Source: Roseiarcus sp050013915 (GTDB lineage: Bacteria; Pseudomonadota; Alphaproteobacteria; Rhizobiales; Beijerinckiaceae). Taken from it: a stretch of DNA of 7,839 nucleotides. This document shows positions 1 through 6,962 of the stretch, piece by piece. A program made the translations under genes and the position numbers. Numbering within the stretch: position 1 is the stretch's first letter; the number at the start of each line of letters is the position of its first letter. The stretch lies in assembly GCA_050013915.1 (NCBI GenBank), contig JBEKEI010000197.1, forward strand, positions 1-7,839, written 5' to 3'. Below the pieces are notes generated by a model. It worked only from the letters and a program-made list of their open reading frames with translations. It searched no databases and was not told where the DNA came from.

Positions 1-80
1 GACGGCGCCTGGCCGGCGGCGGCGCCGCCCCGGAGGTCGACCGGAAGGAGATTGCCCGGGGCCTGAGCCTTGCCATTCAT
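1..80 (-). CDS. Possible 5' end of a minus-strand gene leaving the window
   Basis: Reading leftward from an ATG at 80, the frame stays open to the window edge for 26 codons and begins MNGKAQAPGNLLPVDLRGGA. A GGAG lies six bases upstream of this ATG on the minus strand, inside a GGGGAGCGGAAG stretch, which is a good ribosome site. I do not recognise the product and too little is present to assign one. If real, it is divergent from the threonine aldolase gene. The opposite strand is also open from 1 to a TGA at 64-66, so a plus-strand gene ending there is the alternative. The ribosome site favours the minus-strand reading only modestly. Confidence 0.35.
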   Translation of the reverse strand, partial: MNGKAQAPGNLLPVDLRGGAAAGQAP

Positions 81-475
81 CTTCCGCTCCCCTTGGCGAC
101 CACGATGTCTCGGGCCGATTGTCCTGAATTTATGCTGGCGACGTCTCGACGAGACGACTGCGGCGCGCGCAGCCGGAGGGCTTCACGCGGCGTATTTTTT
201 TCGATCCTTGCGGACCGTCCGTGTCAGCATCGCCGTCGCCTCGGGTCGCGCCGATCCCACATGCGCGCGGGCGTGAGATCGCCTGCAACAAACGCGCCAG
301 AAATGGTCAGCACAACTGTCCTATCTTCGCTGACCTTGACAGATTTGCCGACCGCGCACAAGCGGTCGCCGGCCCCGCCGACGGACTTTTTTGGACCCCG
401 CGAGCCGCGCCCGGCGCTTGCGCGCGGCGGTCTTTGCGGCCAATAGCTGGCGGCGCCGAGCAGGAGGCCCCGGGA
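81..475. other. Long intergenic stretch, no supported gene
   Basis: This 395-base stretch contains open frames, but none with a ribosome site or a recognisable product. It has two T-runs, at about 195-201 and 386-391, neither preceded by a convincing GC hairpin. A TTGACA at 336-341 is not followed by an acceptable -10 at normal spacing. If the minus-strand gene at the left edge is real, this is a divergent promoter region. Confidence 0.4.
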
Positions 476-1555
476 ATGGATTTTGCGAGCGACAACGGCT
501 CGGGCGCGGCGCCGGGGATCCTCGACGCCGTCGTTGCGGCGAGCGCCGGCGCGGCGCCGGCCTATGGCGCCGATCCGTTCACCCTGCGGGCCGAGGCCGC
601 GCTGAGCGCGATTTTCGAGCGACCCGTCGCCTCGTTCCTCGTCGCGACCGGCACCGCGGCCAATGCGCTCGCCCTCGGGGCGGTGACGCCGCCCTGGAGC
701 GCGGTCTTCTGCCATGAGGAATCGCATATCCATGACGACGAATGCGGCGCGCCCGAATTGTCCACCGGCGGCGCCAAGCTGGTCGGCGTCGCCGGCGAGG
801 GGGGCAAGATGACGCCCGAGGCGTTGCGCGAGACCCTGACGCGCTTTCCGCGCGGGCTGGTCAAATCGGTGCAGCCGGGGGCGCTCTCGCTCTCCCAGGC
901 GACCGAGGCGGGCACGGTCTATTCGATCGACGAAATCGCCGCCCTGTCGACGATCGCCCATGGCGCGGGCCTCGCCGTGCACATGGACGGCGCCCGTTTC
1001 GCCAACGCGCTCGCCCAGTTGGGCTGCTCGCCGGCGCAAATGTCCTGGCGCGCCGGCGTCGACGTGCTTTCGTTCGGCGCCACGAAAAACGGCGCCCTGG
1101 GCTGCGAGGCGGTCGTCTTCTTCAATCCCGAACAGGCGGCCAGCTTCGCCTTCCAGCGCAAGCGCGGCGGCCACACCCTGTCCAAGGGCCGCTTTCTCGG
1201 CGCCCAGATGGCGGCGTACCTCGAGGAGGGACTCTGGCTGAGTCTCGCGCGGCGCGCCAACGCGGCCGCCGCCCGGCTCGCCGACGGACTGGCCGCCATT
1301 CCCGGCGTCCGGCTCGCCTGGCCGCGCCAGGCCAACGAGATATTCCCGATCGTCCCGGGCGCGATCGTGGCGCCCCTTCAGGCGGCCGGCGCCCGTTTCT
1401 ACGTCTGGAGTTCGCGCGCCGTATCGCCGGCGGCAGCCGTCCGGGACGGCGAGGCGTTCCTTCGGCTGGTTTGCTCGTTCGCGACCGAGGACGCCGAAAT
1501 CGAACGGTTTCTCGCCCTCGTCGCCGAGCACTGCCGATCCTGCCCGGCGCGCTGA
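476..1555 (+). CDS. ltaE: Low-specificity L-threonine aldolase (PLP-dependent)
   Basis: This 359-residue cytosolic enzyme is expected to cleave L-threonine and allo-threonine to glycine and acetaldehyde using pyridoxal phosphate (beta-eliminating lyase/threonine aldolase family). The start at 476 follows AGGAGG at 462-467 with eight bases of spacing; the frame is open upstream to 221, but that part does not resemble the family. The N-terminal FASDN is the typical family opening. TGTAAN (58-63) fits the cofactor phosphate loop. H84 in the segment before DECGAPE matches the ring-stacking histidine. HMDGARFANAL (169-179) supplies the cofactor aspartate D171 and R174. K204 in GATKNG is the Schiff-base lysine. 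QATEAGTVYS (141-150) and a C-terminal RLVCSFAT segment are also family-typical. The length is normal and all key residues are present. The subgroup resembles Pseudomonas LtaE. It may be transcribed alone or with the secreted protein 84 bases downstream. Confidence 0.93.
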   Translation: MDFASDNGSGAAPGILDAVVAASAGAAPAYGADPFTLRAEAALSAIFERPVASFLVATGTAANALALGAVTPPWSAVFCHEESHIHDDECGAPELSTGGAKLVGVAGEGGKMTPEALRETLTRFPRGLVKSVQPGALSLSQATEAGTVYSIDEIAALSTIAHGAGLAVHMDGARFANALAQLGCSPAQMSWRAGVDVLSFGATKNGALGCEAVVFFNPEQAASFAFQRKRGGHTLSKGRFLGAQMAAYLEEGLWLSLARRANAAAARLADGLAAIPGVRLAWPRQANEIFPIVPGAIVAPLQAAGARFYVWSSRAVSPAAAVRDGEAFLRLVCSFATEDAEIERFLALVAEHCRSCPAR

Positions 1556-1639
1556 ACCACGCCGCGGCAGCGTCGTAAGCTCGCCGCAATTTTTGGCGAA
1601 GCCTAGCGGGCGGACCGATGCCCCCGACGGAGTCGCGCG

Positions 1640-2446
1640 ATGACCATTCGATCGAAACGGACCCTCCCCGGCCGCTGGCCGGCGGCGCTCGCTCTGGCGG
1701 CGGGCCTGATCGTCGTCGGCGCCGGCCCGGCCGGCGCGCAATGGTTTCGCTGGCCCAGCTGGGACTCGGCGCTGGCGCCCGCCGAAGTCGAGCATATGAT
1801 CGAGGCGAGCGGCTACCGGCTGACCGGACCCGTCCTGCGCAACGGACCGATCTATCTGGCCAACGTCCTCGGCCGCGAGGACGACCTCGAGCGGCTCGTC
1901 ATCGACGCGCGCGACGGGCGACTGTTGCAGCGCTACGCCGTCGCCTCGGGCTATCGCCGGCTCGCCGCCTCGGGCGCGTGGTCGAACCGGCCGCGCCTCG
2001 ATGCGGCCCCGAACGACGGCTGGCTCGACCGCGATGACGAAGCGCCGCCGCGCCCGCCCGCCGTCATCGACGGCGGCGGCGAGCCGCGTCTGTCGCTGCC
2101 GCAGCCCAGCCAGATCGCGCGCGGCGACGATCCCGGCTTCCCGCGCGTGATTCTGGCGCCGCCGGGGGCTTCCGCCGAGCCGACCCTCGAGAAGCCGAGA
2201 CCGAAGCCGCAAGCCAAGCGCAAGCGGCCGGACGCCAGCCCCGTGGCGCAGCCGGCGCCAAATCCCAACCCGGCGGCGCCGGGGCGCCCAGACGCGGCCG
2301 CCGAAGCTTCGCCGCCGGCCCCGGCCCCGGGCGTCGCCGACGCCAAGCCGGCGCCGGAAATCGTCGCCTCGCCGCCGGTCGCGCCCGCCGCCCCGCAGGC
2401 CGTCGCGCCGGCGCCCAATGACGTGCCGGTCGCGCCGCTCGAATGA
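1640..2446 (+). CDS. Secreted protein with PepSY-like region and Pro/Ala-rich tail
   Basis: This 268-residue protein has unknown function. The start at 1640 has GGAG at 1629-1632, seven bases upstream. Residues 1-33 form a signal peptide: basic residues, then a hydrophobic run, then AGA before QW, the likely signal peptidase I site. Residues 47-100 (from AEVEHMIEASGYRLTGPVL through VIDARDGRLLQRY) look like one PepSY-type repeat, in which a helix precedes strands ending in a D-x-x-x-G turn. I infer this from pattern alone. From about 134 the chain is low in complexity and dominated by Pro and Ala, with a basic patch (KPRPKPQAKRKRP, 185-197). It should be disordered and could span the periplasm or contact the wall or membrane. 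No catalytic motif is seen. A strong terminator follows directly. Confidence 0.8.
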   Translation: MTIRSKRTLPGRWPAALALAAGLIVVGAGPAGAQWFRWPSWDSALAPAEVEHMIEASGYRLTGPVLRNGPIYLANVLGREDDLERLVIDARDGRLLQRYAVASGYRRLAASGAWSNRPRLDAAPNDGWLDRDDEAPPRPPAVIDGGGEPRLSLPQPSQIARGDDPGFPRVILAPPGASAEPTLEKPRPKPQAKRKRPDASPVAQPAPNPNPAAPGRPDAAAEASPPAPAPGVADAKPAPEIVASPPVAPAAPQAVAPAPNDVPVAPLE

Positions 2447-2473
2447 AAAGGGCGCCCCGGCGGGGCGCCCTTT
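2447..2473. terminator. Bidirectional intrinsic terminator between convergent genes
   Basis: This is an inverted repeat with two 13-base arms (AAAGGGCGCCCCG and its exact complement) around a single central base. As RNA it would form a very stable GC stem flanked by A's on one side and U's on the other, on either strand. It begins at the base after the stop of the secreted-protein gene and lies 31 bases past the stop of the convergent Hsp20 gene, so it can serve both. The U-tract is short (UUUCCU on the plus strand). Confidence 0.85.
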
Positions 2474-2504
2474 CCTCTGCGATGCGAAACCGTCAGCCCG
2501 CGTT

Positions 2505-2984
2505 TCACGCGGCCTGTTTGGCGATCGGCTGAACGGTCGCGCCGACGGTCTTCTCGGCCTTGTTGATGGCCAGCGTGCGCGGCTTCTGCGCTTCCGGCAC
2601 TTCGCGGACGAGGTCGATATGGAGCAACCCGTTCTGCGTGGTTGCGCCGGTCGCGGTCACATGATCGGCGAGCTGGAAGCGGCGCTCGAAGGCGCGCGCG
2701 GCTATGCCCTGGTAGATCACTTCGCGCTTCTCGCCCTTGTGCGCGGCCTCCTTCGAGCCACGGACCGTCAGGGCGTTCTCCCGGGTCTCGATCGACAGTT
2801 CGTCGTCGTCGAACCCGGCCACCGCGATGGTGATCCGATAGGCGTTTTCCCCGGTGCGTTCGATGTTGTAGGGCGGATAGGTCGGCGCCGCGCTCTCGAG
2901 CCCGGAATGCTGGTCGAGCAAGGAAAACAGACGGTCGAAGCCGATCGTCGAACGGTACAGCGGGGACAGATCGAAATTGCGCAT
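2505..2984 (-). CDS. Small heat-shock protein, Hsp20/alpha-crystallin family (IbpA-like)
   Basis: This 159-residue cytosolic holdase binds unfolding proteins during heat stress and hands them to DnaK/ClpB. The N-terminus MRNFDLSPLYRSTIGFDRLF is typical of class A rhizobial and IbpA-type proteins. The alpha-crystallin domain spans about 37-140, starting at YPPYNIE and including IAVAGF, RAFERRFQLADHV (98-110) and NGLLHIDLVREVPE (118-131). An I-x-I-type tail motif (LAI, 138-140) follows and would mediate oligomer assembly. The start at 2984 is preceded by AGGAGG (2998-2993) at eight bases. A second in-frame ATG at 3011 would put this ribosome site and the thermometer motif inside the gene, so I reject it. 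The leader suggests temperature control of translation. The gene is convergent with the secreted protein and divergent from the META-domain gene. Confidence 0.93.
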   Translation of the reverse strand: MRNFDLSPLYRSTIGFDRLFSLLDQHSGLESAAPTYPPYNIERTGENAYRITIAVAGFDDDELSIETRENALTVRGSKEAAHKGEKREVIYQGIAARAFERRFQLADHVTATGATTQNGLLHIDLVREVPEAQKPRTLAINKAEKTVGATVQPIAKQAA

Positions 2985-3060
2985 TTGCACATCCTCCTGA
3001 TGAAGCGACATGGACAGCCCGCGCCCCTGAATCGGCGGCGCCGGCCGCTTGCGCGTCCTT
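2985..3060 (-). promoter_or_regulatory. ROSE-like RNA thermometer in the Hsp20 leader
   Basis: On the minus strand the motif UCGCU (3008-3004) lies five bases upstream of AGGA (2998-2995), part of the AGGAGG ribosome site of the Hsp20 gene. U-A, C-G, C-G and U-A pairs form with G3006 left over. This is the U(U/C)GCU anti-Shine-Dalgarno arrangement known from ROSE elements. The loop is UCAUC. Below a small G/GG internal loop, CAU (3012-3010) pairs with AUG (2992-2990), extending the stem. Upstream, GCGGC (3048-3044) and GCCGC (3039-3035 region) can form a second GC hairpin, as expected for a multi-stem ROSE leader. ROSE elements are known to block translation of rhizobial small heat-shock genes at low temperature and melt on heating. 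The 5' boundary is uncertain. Confidence 0.75.
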
Positions 3061-3077
3061 GCGGACCGCGCTGTCCT

Positions 3078-3108
3078 GGATGTGGTGGAGGCGCGCCGGC
3101 AGCGCAAG
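3078..3108 (-). promoter_or_regulatory. Candidate heat-shock (sigma-32-type) promoter for Hsp20
   Basis: On the minus strand CTTGCGC (3108-3102) is followed after 16 bases by CCACATCC (3085-3078), loosely resembling the sigma-32 pattern CTTGAA / CCCCATnT. Transcription from here would give a leader of roughly 85-90 bases, a suitable length for a ROSE element. The match is weak; a second candidate lies at 3213-3187. Confidence 0.25.
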
Positions 3109-3162
3109 GGCCGCCGCCGCGCCGCAGGGAAAAAATGCGCCCGCCGGCCGGCGCGGCGGCGG

Positions 3163-3213
3163 TTGCCCCGCAGCGCGCACCCCTTTATATCGGGCGCGGT
3201 CGGCGCGTTTCCC
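3163..3213. promoter_or_regulatory. AT-containing island between divergent genes, candidate promoters on both strands
   Basis: The string TTTATAT at 3184-3190 stands out in very GC-rich DNA. On the plus strand, TTGCCC (3163-3168) and TATATC (3186-3191) are 17 bases apart, a plausible sigma-70 promoter for the META-domain gene. On the minus strand, GGGAAA (3213-3208) and CCCGATAT (3194-3187) are 13 bases apart, the spacing and -10 shape of a sigma-32 promoter that could serve Hsp20. Both calls rest on partial consensus matches. Confidence 0.3.
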
Positions 3214-3343
3214 GAGCGGCGCGGGCGGCGGCCTGCGTCCGGAACGAGGGCCGGACCGGATTCATGCGCAAGTCCTCGGCGCGCGGCGGAACCCGCCCCG
3301 TCGTCGAAGGCCGCCATGGCGAACCAGACCCGAGGATGTCGAG

Positions 3344-3802
3344 ATGAACACAGTGTTGCTCCGCACCGCCACGGCGATGTTCGCCGCGGCCTTCGCGACC
3401 CTGGCGGCCGCGCAGATGCGCGACAAGGACAGCGAGGCGCCGCCCAAGCCGCTGCCGCCGTTGCAAAAGCAATTCCCGCTCGACCAGACCTGGTCGCTCA
3501 AGGACGTCAACGACAAACCGATCCCGGCAGGCCTCGACGCCAGCCTGAAGATCGACGGCAATCTGCGCGGGTCGGGCTATACCGGATGCAATTCCTGGTC
3601 GGCGACGCTCTATCCGGTCAAGGACCAGCATCTGCTGCTCGGCCCGCCGGTCTTGACGAAGAACCAATGCTCCAAGGAGATCATGGCGCTCGAATTCAGC
3701 TTCCTGTCGGCGCTGACCGGCAGCCCGAGCTGGGACCTCGTCAACGGCGAACTCGTCATCAAGGGGCCGAAGGGATCGTTGCGCCTGGCGCGCTCGCTCT
3801 GA
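3344..3802 (+). CDS. Secreted META-domain protein (HslJ-like)
   Basis: This 152-residue protein is probably exported. The start at 3344 follows GAGGA (3332-3336) at seven bases; the frame is open upstream to 3059 but without family features. Residues 1-23 form a signal peptide ending AAA before Q24. The mature part holds one META domain, about 42-150. LDQTWSLKDVNDKPI opens it, GSGYTGCNSWSA (77-88) carries the hallmark GCN at 81-83, and C109 lies in the NQCSKEIMALEFSFLSAL helix. WDLVNGELVIKG (130-141) is the usual closing strand pair. C82 and C109 could form a disulfide in the periplasm. The family includes E. coli HslJ, linked to heat shock and novobiocin resistance, but its biochemical role is unsettled. 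Divergence from Hsp20 makes a shared stress response plausible. The gene ends 10 bases from the convergent transporter gene. Confidence 0.85.
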   Translation: MNTVLLRTATAMFAAAFATLAAAQMRDKDSEAPPKPLPPLQKQFPLDQTWSLKDVNDKPIPAGLDASLKIDGNLRGSGYTGCNSWSATLYPVKDQHLLLGPPVLTKNQCSKEIMALEFSFLSALTGSPSWDLVNGELVIKGPKGSLRLARSL

Positions 3803-3812
3803 TCGGTCCGGC

Positions 3813-5918
3813 CTATTCCCCGGCCGCGACCTCGCCCAGCGTCGCCGGCCCGGCCTCGCGCGGGGTCATTTCGATGCGCCGGCTGTGGAAGGCCATCAGC
3901 GTCGTGCGGTGGCCGATCGAGACCATGGTCGTGCCCGGCAGCCATCGTGCGACGGCGCGGTAGATCTGAGCCTCGCTCTGCTCGTCGAGGGCCGACGTCG
4001 CCTCGTCGAGAAACAGCCAGTCGGGCGCCGCGAGCAGCGCTCTTGCGACCGCCAGCCGCTGCTGTTCGCCGCCCGACAGGCGCAATTGCCAATTGTCGGA
4101 ATCGTCGAGCCGCTCGACCAGATGGGCAAGGCCCGCCGCGTGGAGGGCGTCGCGCGCGGCGCCGTCGCTGTACTTGCCCGGAGAGGCGGGATAGGCGATG
4201 GCGCCGCGCAGGCTGCCGAGCGGTATGTAGGGGCGCTGCGGCAGGAGCATCAGGCTGGCCTTCGGCTCGGCGATCCGGCCTTCGCCGAACGGCCAGATGC
4301 CGGCGACGGCGCGGAACAGGGTCGACTTGCCGGCCCCGGAGCGGCCGACCAGCAGGGTCGGCTGGTCGGCGGCCAGGGTCAGGCTGTCGATGCGCGCGAG
4401 CGCGCGTCCGTCGGGAAGATTGAGATCGAGACCTTCGATGGTCAGGTCGCGCGAGGGCGATTGCGAGATTTCGATCCGCGGCTGCAGCGACTTCAGCGCG
4501 AGCGCCCGATCAATGGAGGCGTCGAACGAAGTGAGCCGGTCGAGGACCGCCTTGAAGTCGGCGAGCCCGATGTAGGAGGTGACGAAGAAGGTCAGCGACG
4601 AATTGACATTGTCGAAGGCGCGCGCGACCTGCATGAGAACGCCGAGCTGGATCTTGCCGAGAAAATAGAACGGCGCGCCGACGATGAACGGGATATACTG
4701 GCTCGCCAGACTGTAGGCTTCGGTGAAGGCGCGCAGTTTCTTGCGGACGTTGACGATGCGCATGTAGTTGTCGAAAATGTTGCTGAATTTCGACATGGCC
4801 CCGACGGCCTCGGCGTCTTCGCCGCGCAGCAGGGCGATCTGTTCGCTGTACTCGCGCAAGCGCGCGAGGTCGAACCGGAAATCCGCCTCGTAGCGCTGCT
4901 GGGAGAAGAACAGCCGGACGAGCGGGCGGCCGATCCAGTGGGTGACCGCCGTGCCGAGGCCGGCATAGAGCAGCGCGACCCAGAACAGCAATCCCGGGAT
5001 GATGGTCTGCGTGCCCGGCAGGGTGAAGCTCGCCGACAATTCCCACAGGACGATCGAGAACGACACGAGCGAGGTCAGCGTCTGCAGGATGATGACGGAA
5101 TAGCCGTAGATGCCGGTTCCCGAACCGCCGCCGTAGATGAAGCCGTAGATGTCCTCGGAAATGCGCTGGTCGGGATTGTCGGAGGGCGACCCCGCGAGCG
5201 CCATGTTGTAATGCGCGCCGCCGCTCAGCCAGCGCCCGATGTAATGGGCCGACAGCCAACGGCGCCAGCGAATGACGAAGGTCGAGGTGATCACGTATTC
5301 GAGCACGATGCTCGCGATGTAGATCGAGGCGAACGGCAGGAAGACGTAGAGCAGCTGGAACCAGAACTGGCCGAGATCCTTGTTCTGGAGGGCGTTGTAG
5401 AAGTCGCGGCTGAAGAACGACAGACGCACGGAGATCGCCACCTGCATCTGGTTGACGACGATCAGGAACACCAGGGCGCTCGTGGCGAGCCGGTTCTGGG
5501 CGACGATGAACGGCGGCAAGGGCCAGAAGCGCGCGCTGGTCGGCAGGGCGGCCTCGAAATAGGGATCGGCGATGGCGGTCATCTTGCGGACGACCGGAAT
5601 GAAGGCCAGCCCGTAGGTCAGGCAGCCAAACAGCGCGACGGCGAATGGCAGACTGTCGGGAAGCGTGTAGTCGGCATAGGCCTTCGGCCAGAGGCCGAGA
5701 TGATCGACCAGGAAGGCGAGGCCGAACCCGATCGTCTCGACGGCGAAGATGGCGTTGAACACCTTCAGAAAAACCGAGATGCGCTGCGACAGGAAGGTGG
5801 TGATCGCGCAGGCCAGCGATACGCCGGCGAGCAGGAAGAACGCCGGGTCGGGCGAGTAGAGCCCGAGAAGGAAAGTCGCCGCGGCGAACAGGCCGACGGC
5901 AAAGGAGAGAAGTCTCAT
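3813..5918 (-). CDS. ABC transporter, fused permease-ATPase of the SbmA/BacA (YddA) family
   Basis: This 701-residue inner-membrane half-transporter probably works as a homodimer. The N-terminal half has hydrophobic segments at about 1-20, 24-45, 50-72, 90-110, 145-165, 185-212, 272-292, 305-325 and 405-425. The segment DNPDQRISEDI (248-258) is the signature of the SbmA_BacA domain. The C-terminal ATPase domain (about 490-690) is complete: Walker A GRSGAGKST (525-533), Q-loop Q561, signature LSGGEQQR (614-621), Walker B LFLDEA (635-640) and H-loop H670. Relatives move peptides, cobalamin or long-chain fatty acyl compounds (BacA, Rv1819c, YddA); the substrate here is unknown. The start at 5918 has GAGG nine bases upstream, and an in-frame TAG occurs before any earlier start codon. 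The SGNH hydrolase gene lies 139 bases upstream on the same strand, so co-transcription is possible but not shown. Confidence 0.92.
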   Translation of the reverse strand: MRLLSFAVGLFAAATFLLGLYSPDPAFFLLAGVSLACAITTFLSQRISVFLKVFNAIFAVETIGFGLAFLVDHLGLWPKAYADYTLPDSLPFAVALFGCLTYGLAFIPVVRKMTAIADPYFEAALPTSARFWPLPPFIVAQNRLATSALVFLIVVNQMQVAISVRLSFFSRDFYNALQNKDLGQFWFQLLYVFLPFASIYIASIVLEYVITSTFVIRWRRWLSAHYIGRWLSGGAHYNMALAGSPSDNPDQRISEDIYGFIYGGGSGTGIYGYSVIILQTLTSLVSFSIVLWELSASFTLPGTQTIIPGLLFWVALLYAGLGTAVTHWIGRPLVRLFFSQQRYEADFRFDLARLREYSEQIALLRGEDAEAVGAMSKFSNIFDNYMRIVNVRKKLRAFTEAYSLASQYIPFIVGAPFYFLGKIQLGVLMQVARAFDNVNSSLTFFVTSYIGLADFKAVLDRLTSFDASIDRALALKSLQPRIEISQSPSRDLTIEGLDLNLPDGRALARIDSLTLAADQPTLLVGRSGAGKSTLFRAVAGIWPFGEGRIAEPKASLMLLPQRPYIPLGSLRGAIAYPASPGKYSDGAARDALHAAGLAHLVERLDDSDNWQLRLSGGEQQRLAVARALLAAPDWLFLDEATSALDEQSEAQIYRAVARWLPGTTMVSIGHRTTLMAFHSRRIEMTPREAGPATLGEVAAGE

Positions 5919-6057
5919 CGAATCCGGCCTCGGTGGAAATGGGGCGGCCGCGGCCGCGCAACGAGTCGGGGACTATCGCAGACGGACACGCCCGAAAGAA
6001 GGGCGGGGCACGCGCTCGCCCATGAAATGTTCGTAACCTCGGCGCGCGCGGCCAGCT

Positions 6058-6684
6058 TCAGGCAAGCCGCGCCCGGACCGCCGCAGCCATGGCGCGGCCG
6101 AGCCGGGCGTGCTGGTCGGCCTCGAAATGAATGCCGTCGAGCGCCGAGCATTGGATGTGGGCGCCGGCGTCGACAAACCCGACGCCGTTGCGCTCGGCGA
6201 CCGCCCGGTAGAGCGCGCCGAGCGCGCGCGACTTGTCCGCCGCGCCCTCGAACATGTCGGCGAACGCCGTGAGCCGGGCGACCGGCGCCGGCGCCGCGAG
6301 GATGACGTCGGGCGTCGCCCCGCCGGGGCCGACCGCCAGCGCCCTGGCGGTCTGGACCAGGCGCTCGGCGCCGAGCGCAATATCGCCCGGCGAAAGCCAG
6401 AAGCGTCGCTTGAGGTCGTTGCAGCCGAGCGAAATCACCAGCAGATCGAGCGGCGCGTGGCTCAGCAGGCATGGCGACAGATAGGTCAGGCCGTTGCGGT
6501 CCGGCTCGATCGGATCGTCGAACACCGTCGTGCGGCCGTTGAGCCCCTCCTCGATCACCTTGAACGCGGCCCCGAGTTCGGCCTGCATGACCCCGGTCCA
6601 GCGCACGTTTGGACCGAACCGGACGCCGGCCGCCGGGTCGTATCCCCAGGTGTTCGAATCGCCATAGGCGAGGATGACGGACAT
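6058..6684 (-). CDS. GDSL/SGNH-family esterase-acyltransferase, MsAcT-like
   Basis: This 208-residue hydrolase has no signal peptide, so it is probably cytosolic. The start at 6684 has GGAG seven bases upstream. SGNH blocks are complete: GDSNTWG (8-14) with nucleophile S10, GLNGRTT (47-53) with oxyanion glycine G50, LGCND (86-90) with N89, and DGIHF (183-187) with D183 and H186 completing the triad. RFGPNVRWTGV, KVIEEGL and PLDLLVISLG closely parallel, from memory, the M. smegmatis arylesterase/acyltransferase MsAcT, whose family members transfer acyl groups in water and make peracids (perhydrolases). The length is close to MsAcT. The block I motif reads GDSN rather than GDSL, and block III has Cys where LGTND is usual. 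The natural substrate is unknown. It lies 139 bases upstream of the transporter gene; in between is only a small CGCCC/GGGCG hairpin (5989-6005) without a T-run. Confidence 0.9.
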   Translation of the reverse strand: MSVILAYGDSNTWGYDPAAGVRFGPNVRWTGVMQAELGAAFKVIEEGLNGRTTVFDDPIEPDRNGLTYLSPCLLSHAPLDLLVISLGCNDLKRRFWLSPGDIALGAERLVQTARALAVGPGGATPDVILAAPAPVARLTAFADMFEGAADKSRALGALYRAVAERNGVGFVDAGAHIQCSALDGIHFEADQHARLGRAMAAAVRARLA

Positions 6685-6900
6685 CGGGCGGCTCCGCGTC
6701 GGACGATCAAGTCTCGGCTTGCCTAGCAGGATTTCCCGCGCGGCGCACGACCGGCGGCGCGCAGCGCCGGCCGAGGGGCGCAAGCGGCGCGGCGGCGGCC
6801 GGGGCGCGCGCGGGCCGCGCGGCCAGAGACCGCCGGGGCGACCGGGCGCCCCGTCAGATCCCCCCTGAGCGTATGGTAAAAGAGAAATGTGAGAATGTTG

Positions 6901-6929
6901 TTGCGATATTCAGAATGATCGGCTAGGCT
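6901..6929 (+). promoter_or_regulatory. Candidate promoter upstream of the gene at 6963
   Basis: TTGCGA (6901-6906) and TAGGCT (6924-6929) are 17 bases apart, each a partial sigma-70 match. They sit in a noticeably AT-richer patch (about 6870-6925) within very GC-rich surroundings, about 30 bases before the start codon at 6963. Confidence 0.3.
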
Positions 6930-6962
6930 CCCACCATTGGTCCCCCCGGCAGGAGCCCCGCC

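Noticed and set aside
1..66. Plus-strand gene end (TGA at 64-66)
   Set aside because: Twenty-one codons with no recognisable content; the minus-strand start at 80 has a better ribosome site. It is not fully excluded.
336..364. TTGACA as a -35 for the threonine aldolase gene
   Set aside because: No acceptable -10 occurs 16-18 bases downstream, so the hexamer alone is not enough.
224..2212. A 662-codon open frame on the minus strand
   Set aside because: It lies antisense to the threonine aldolase and the secreted-protein gene, is very rich in Arg and Gly, and has no family resemblance. It is an effect of GC-rich codon bias.
2985..3317. Upstream in-frame starts for the Hsp20 gene (3317, 3011)
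   Set aside because: They would absorb the AGGAGG ribosome site and the ROSE-like element into coding sequence, and the extra residues do not match the family.
5944..5957. A 14-base GC palindrome (two overlapping NotI sites) upstream of the transporter
   Set aside because: It is expected by chance in such GC-rich DNA, with no paired element or known operator pattern.
3885..6272. A 795-codon open frame on the plus strand
   Set aside because: It lies antisense to the ABC transporter, which has all its motifs. The translation is low-complexity Arg/Glu/Asp/Gly, typical of a shadow frame.
6834..6853. Hairpin CGGGGCG/CGCCCCG upstream of the SGNH gene
   Set aside because: It has no T-run on either strand and lies in extreme GC sequence where such stems are common.
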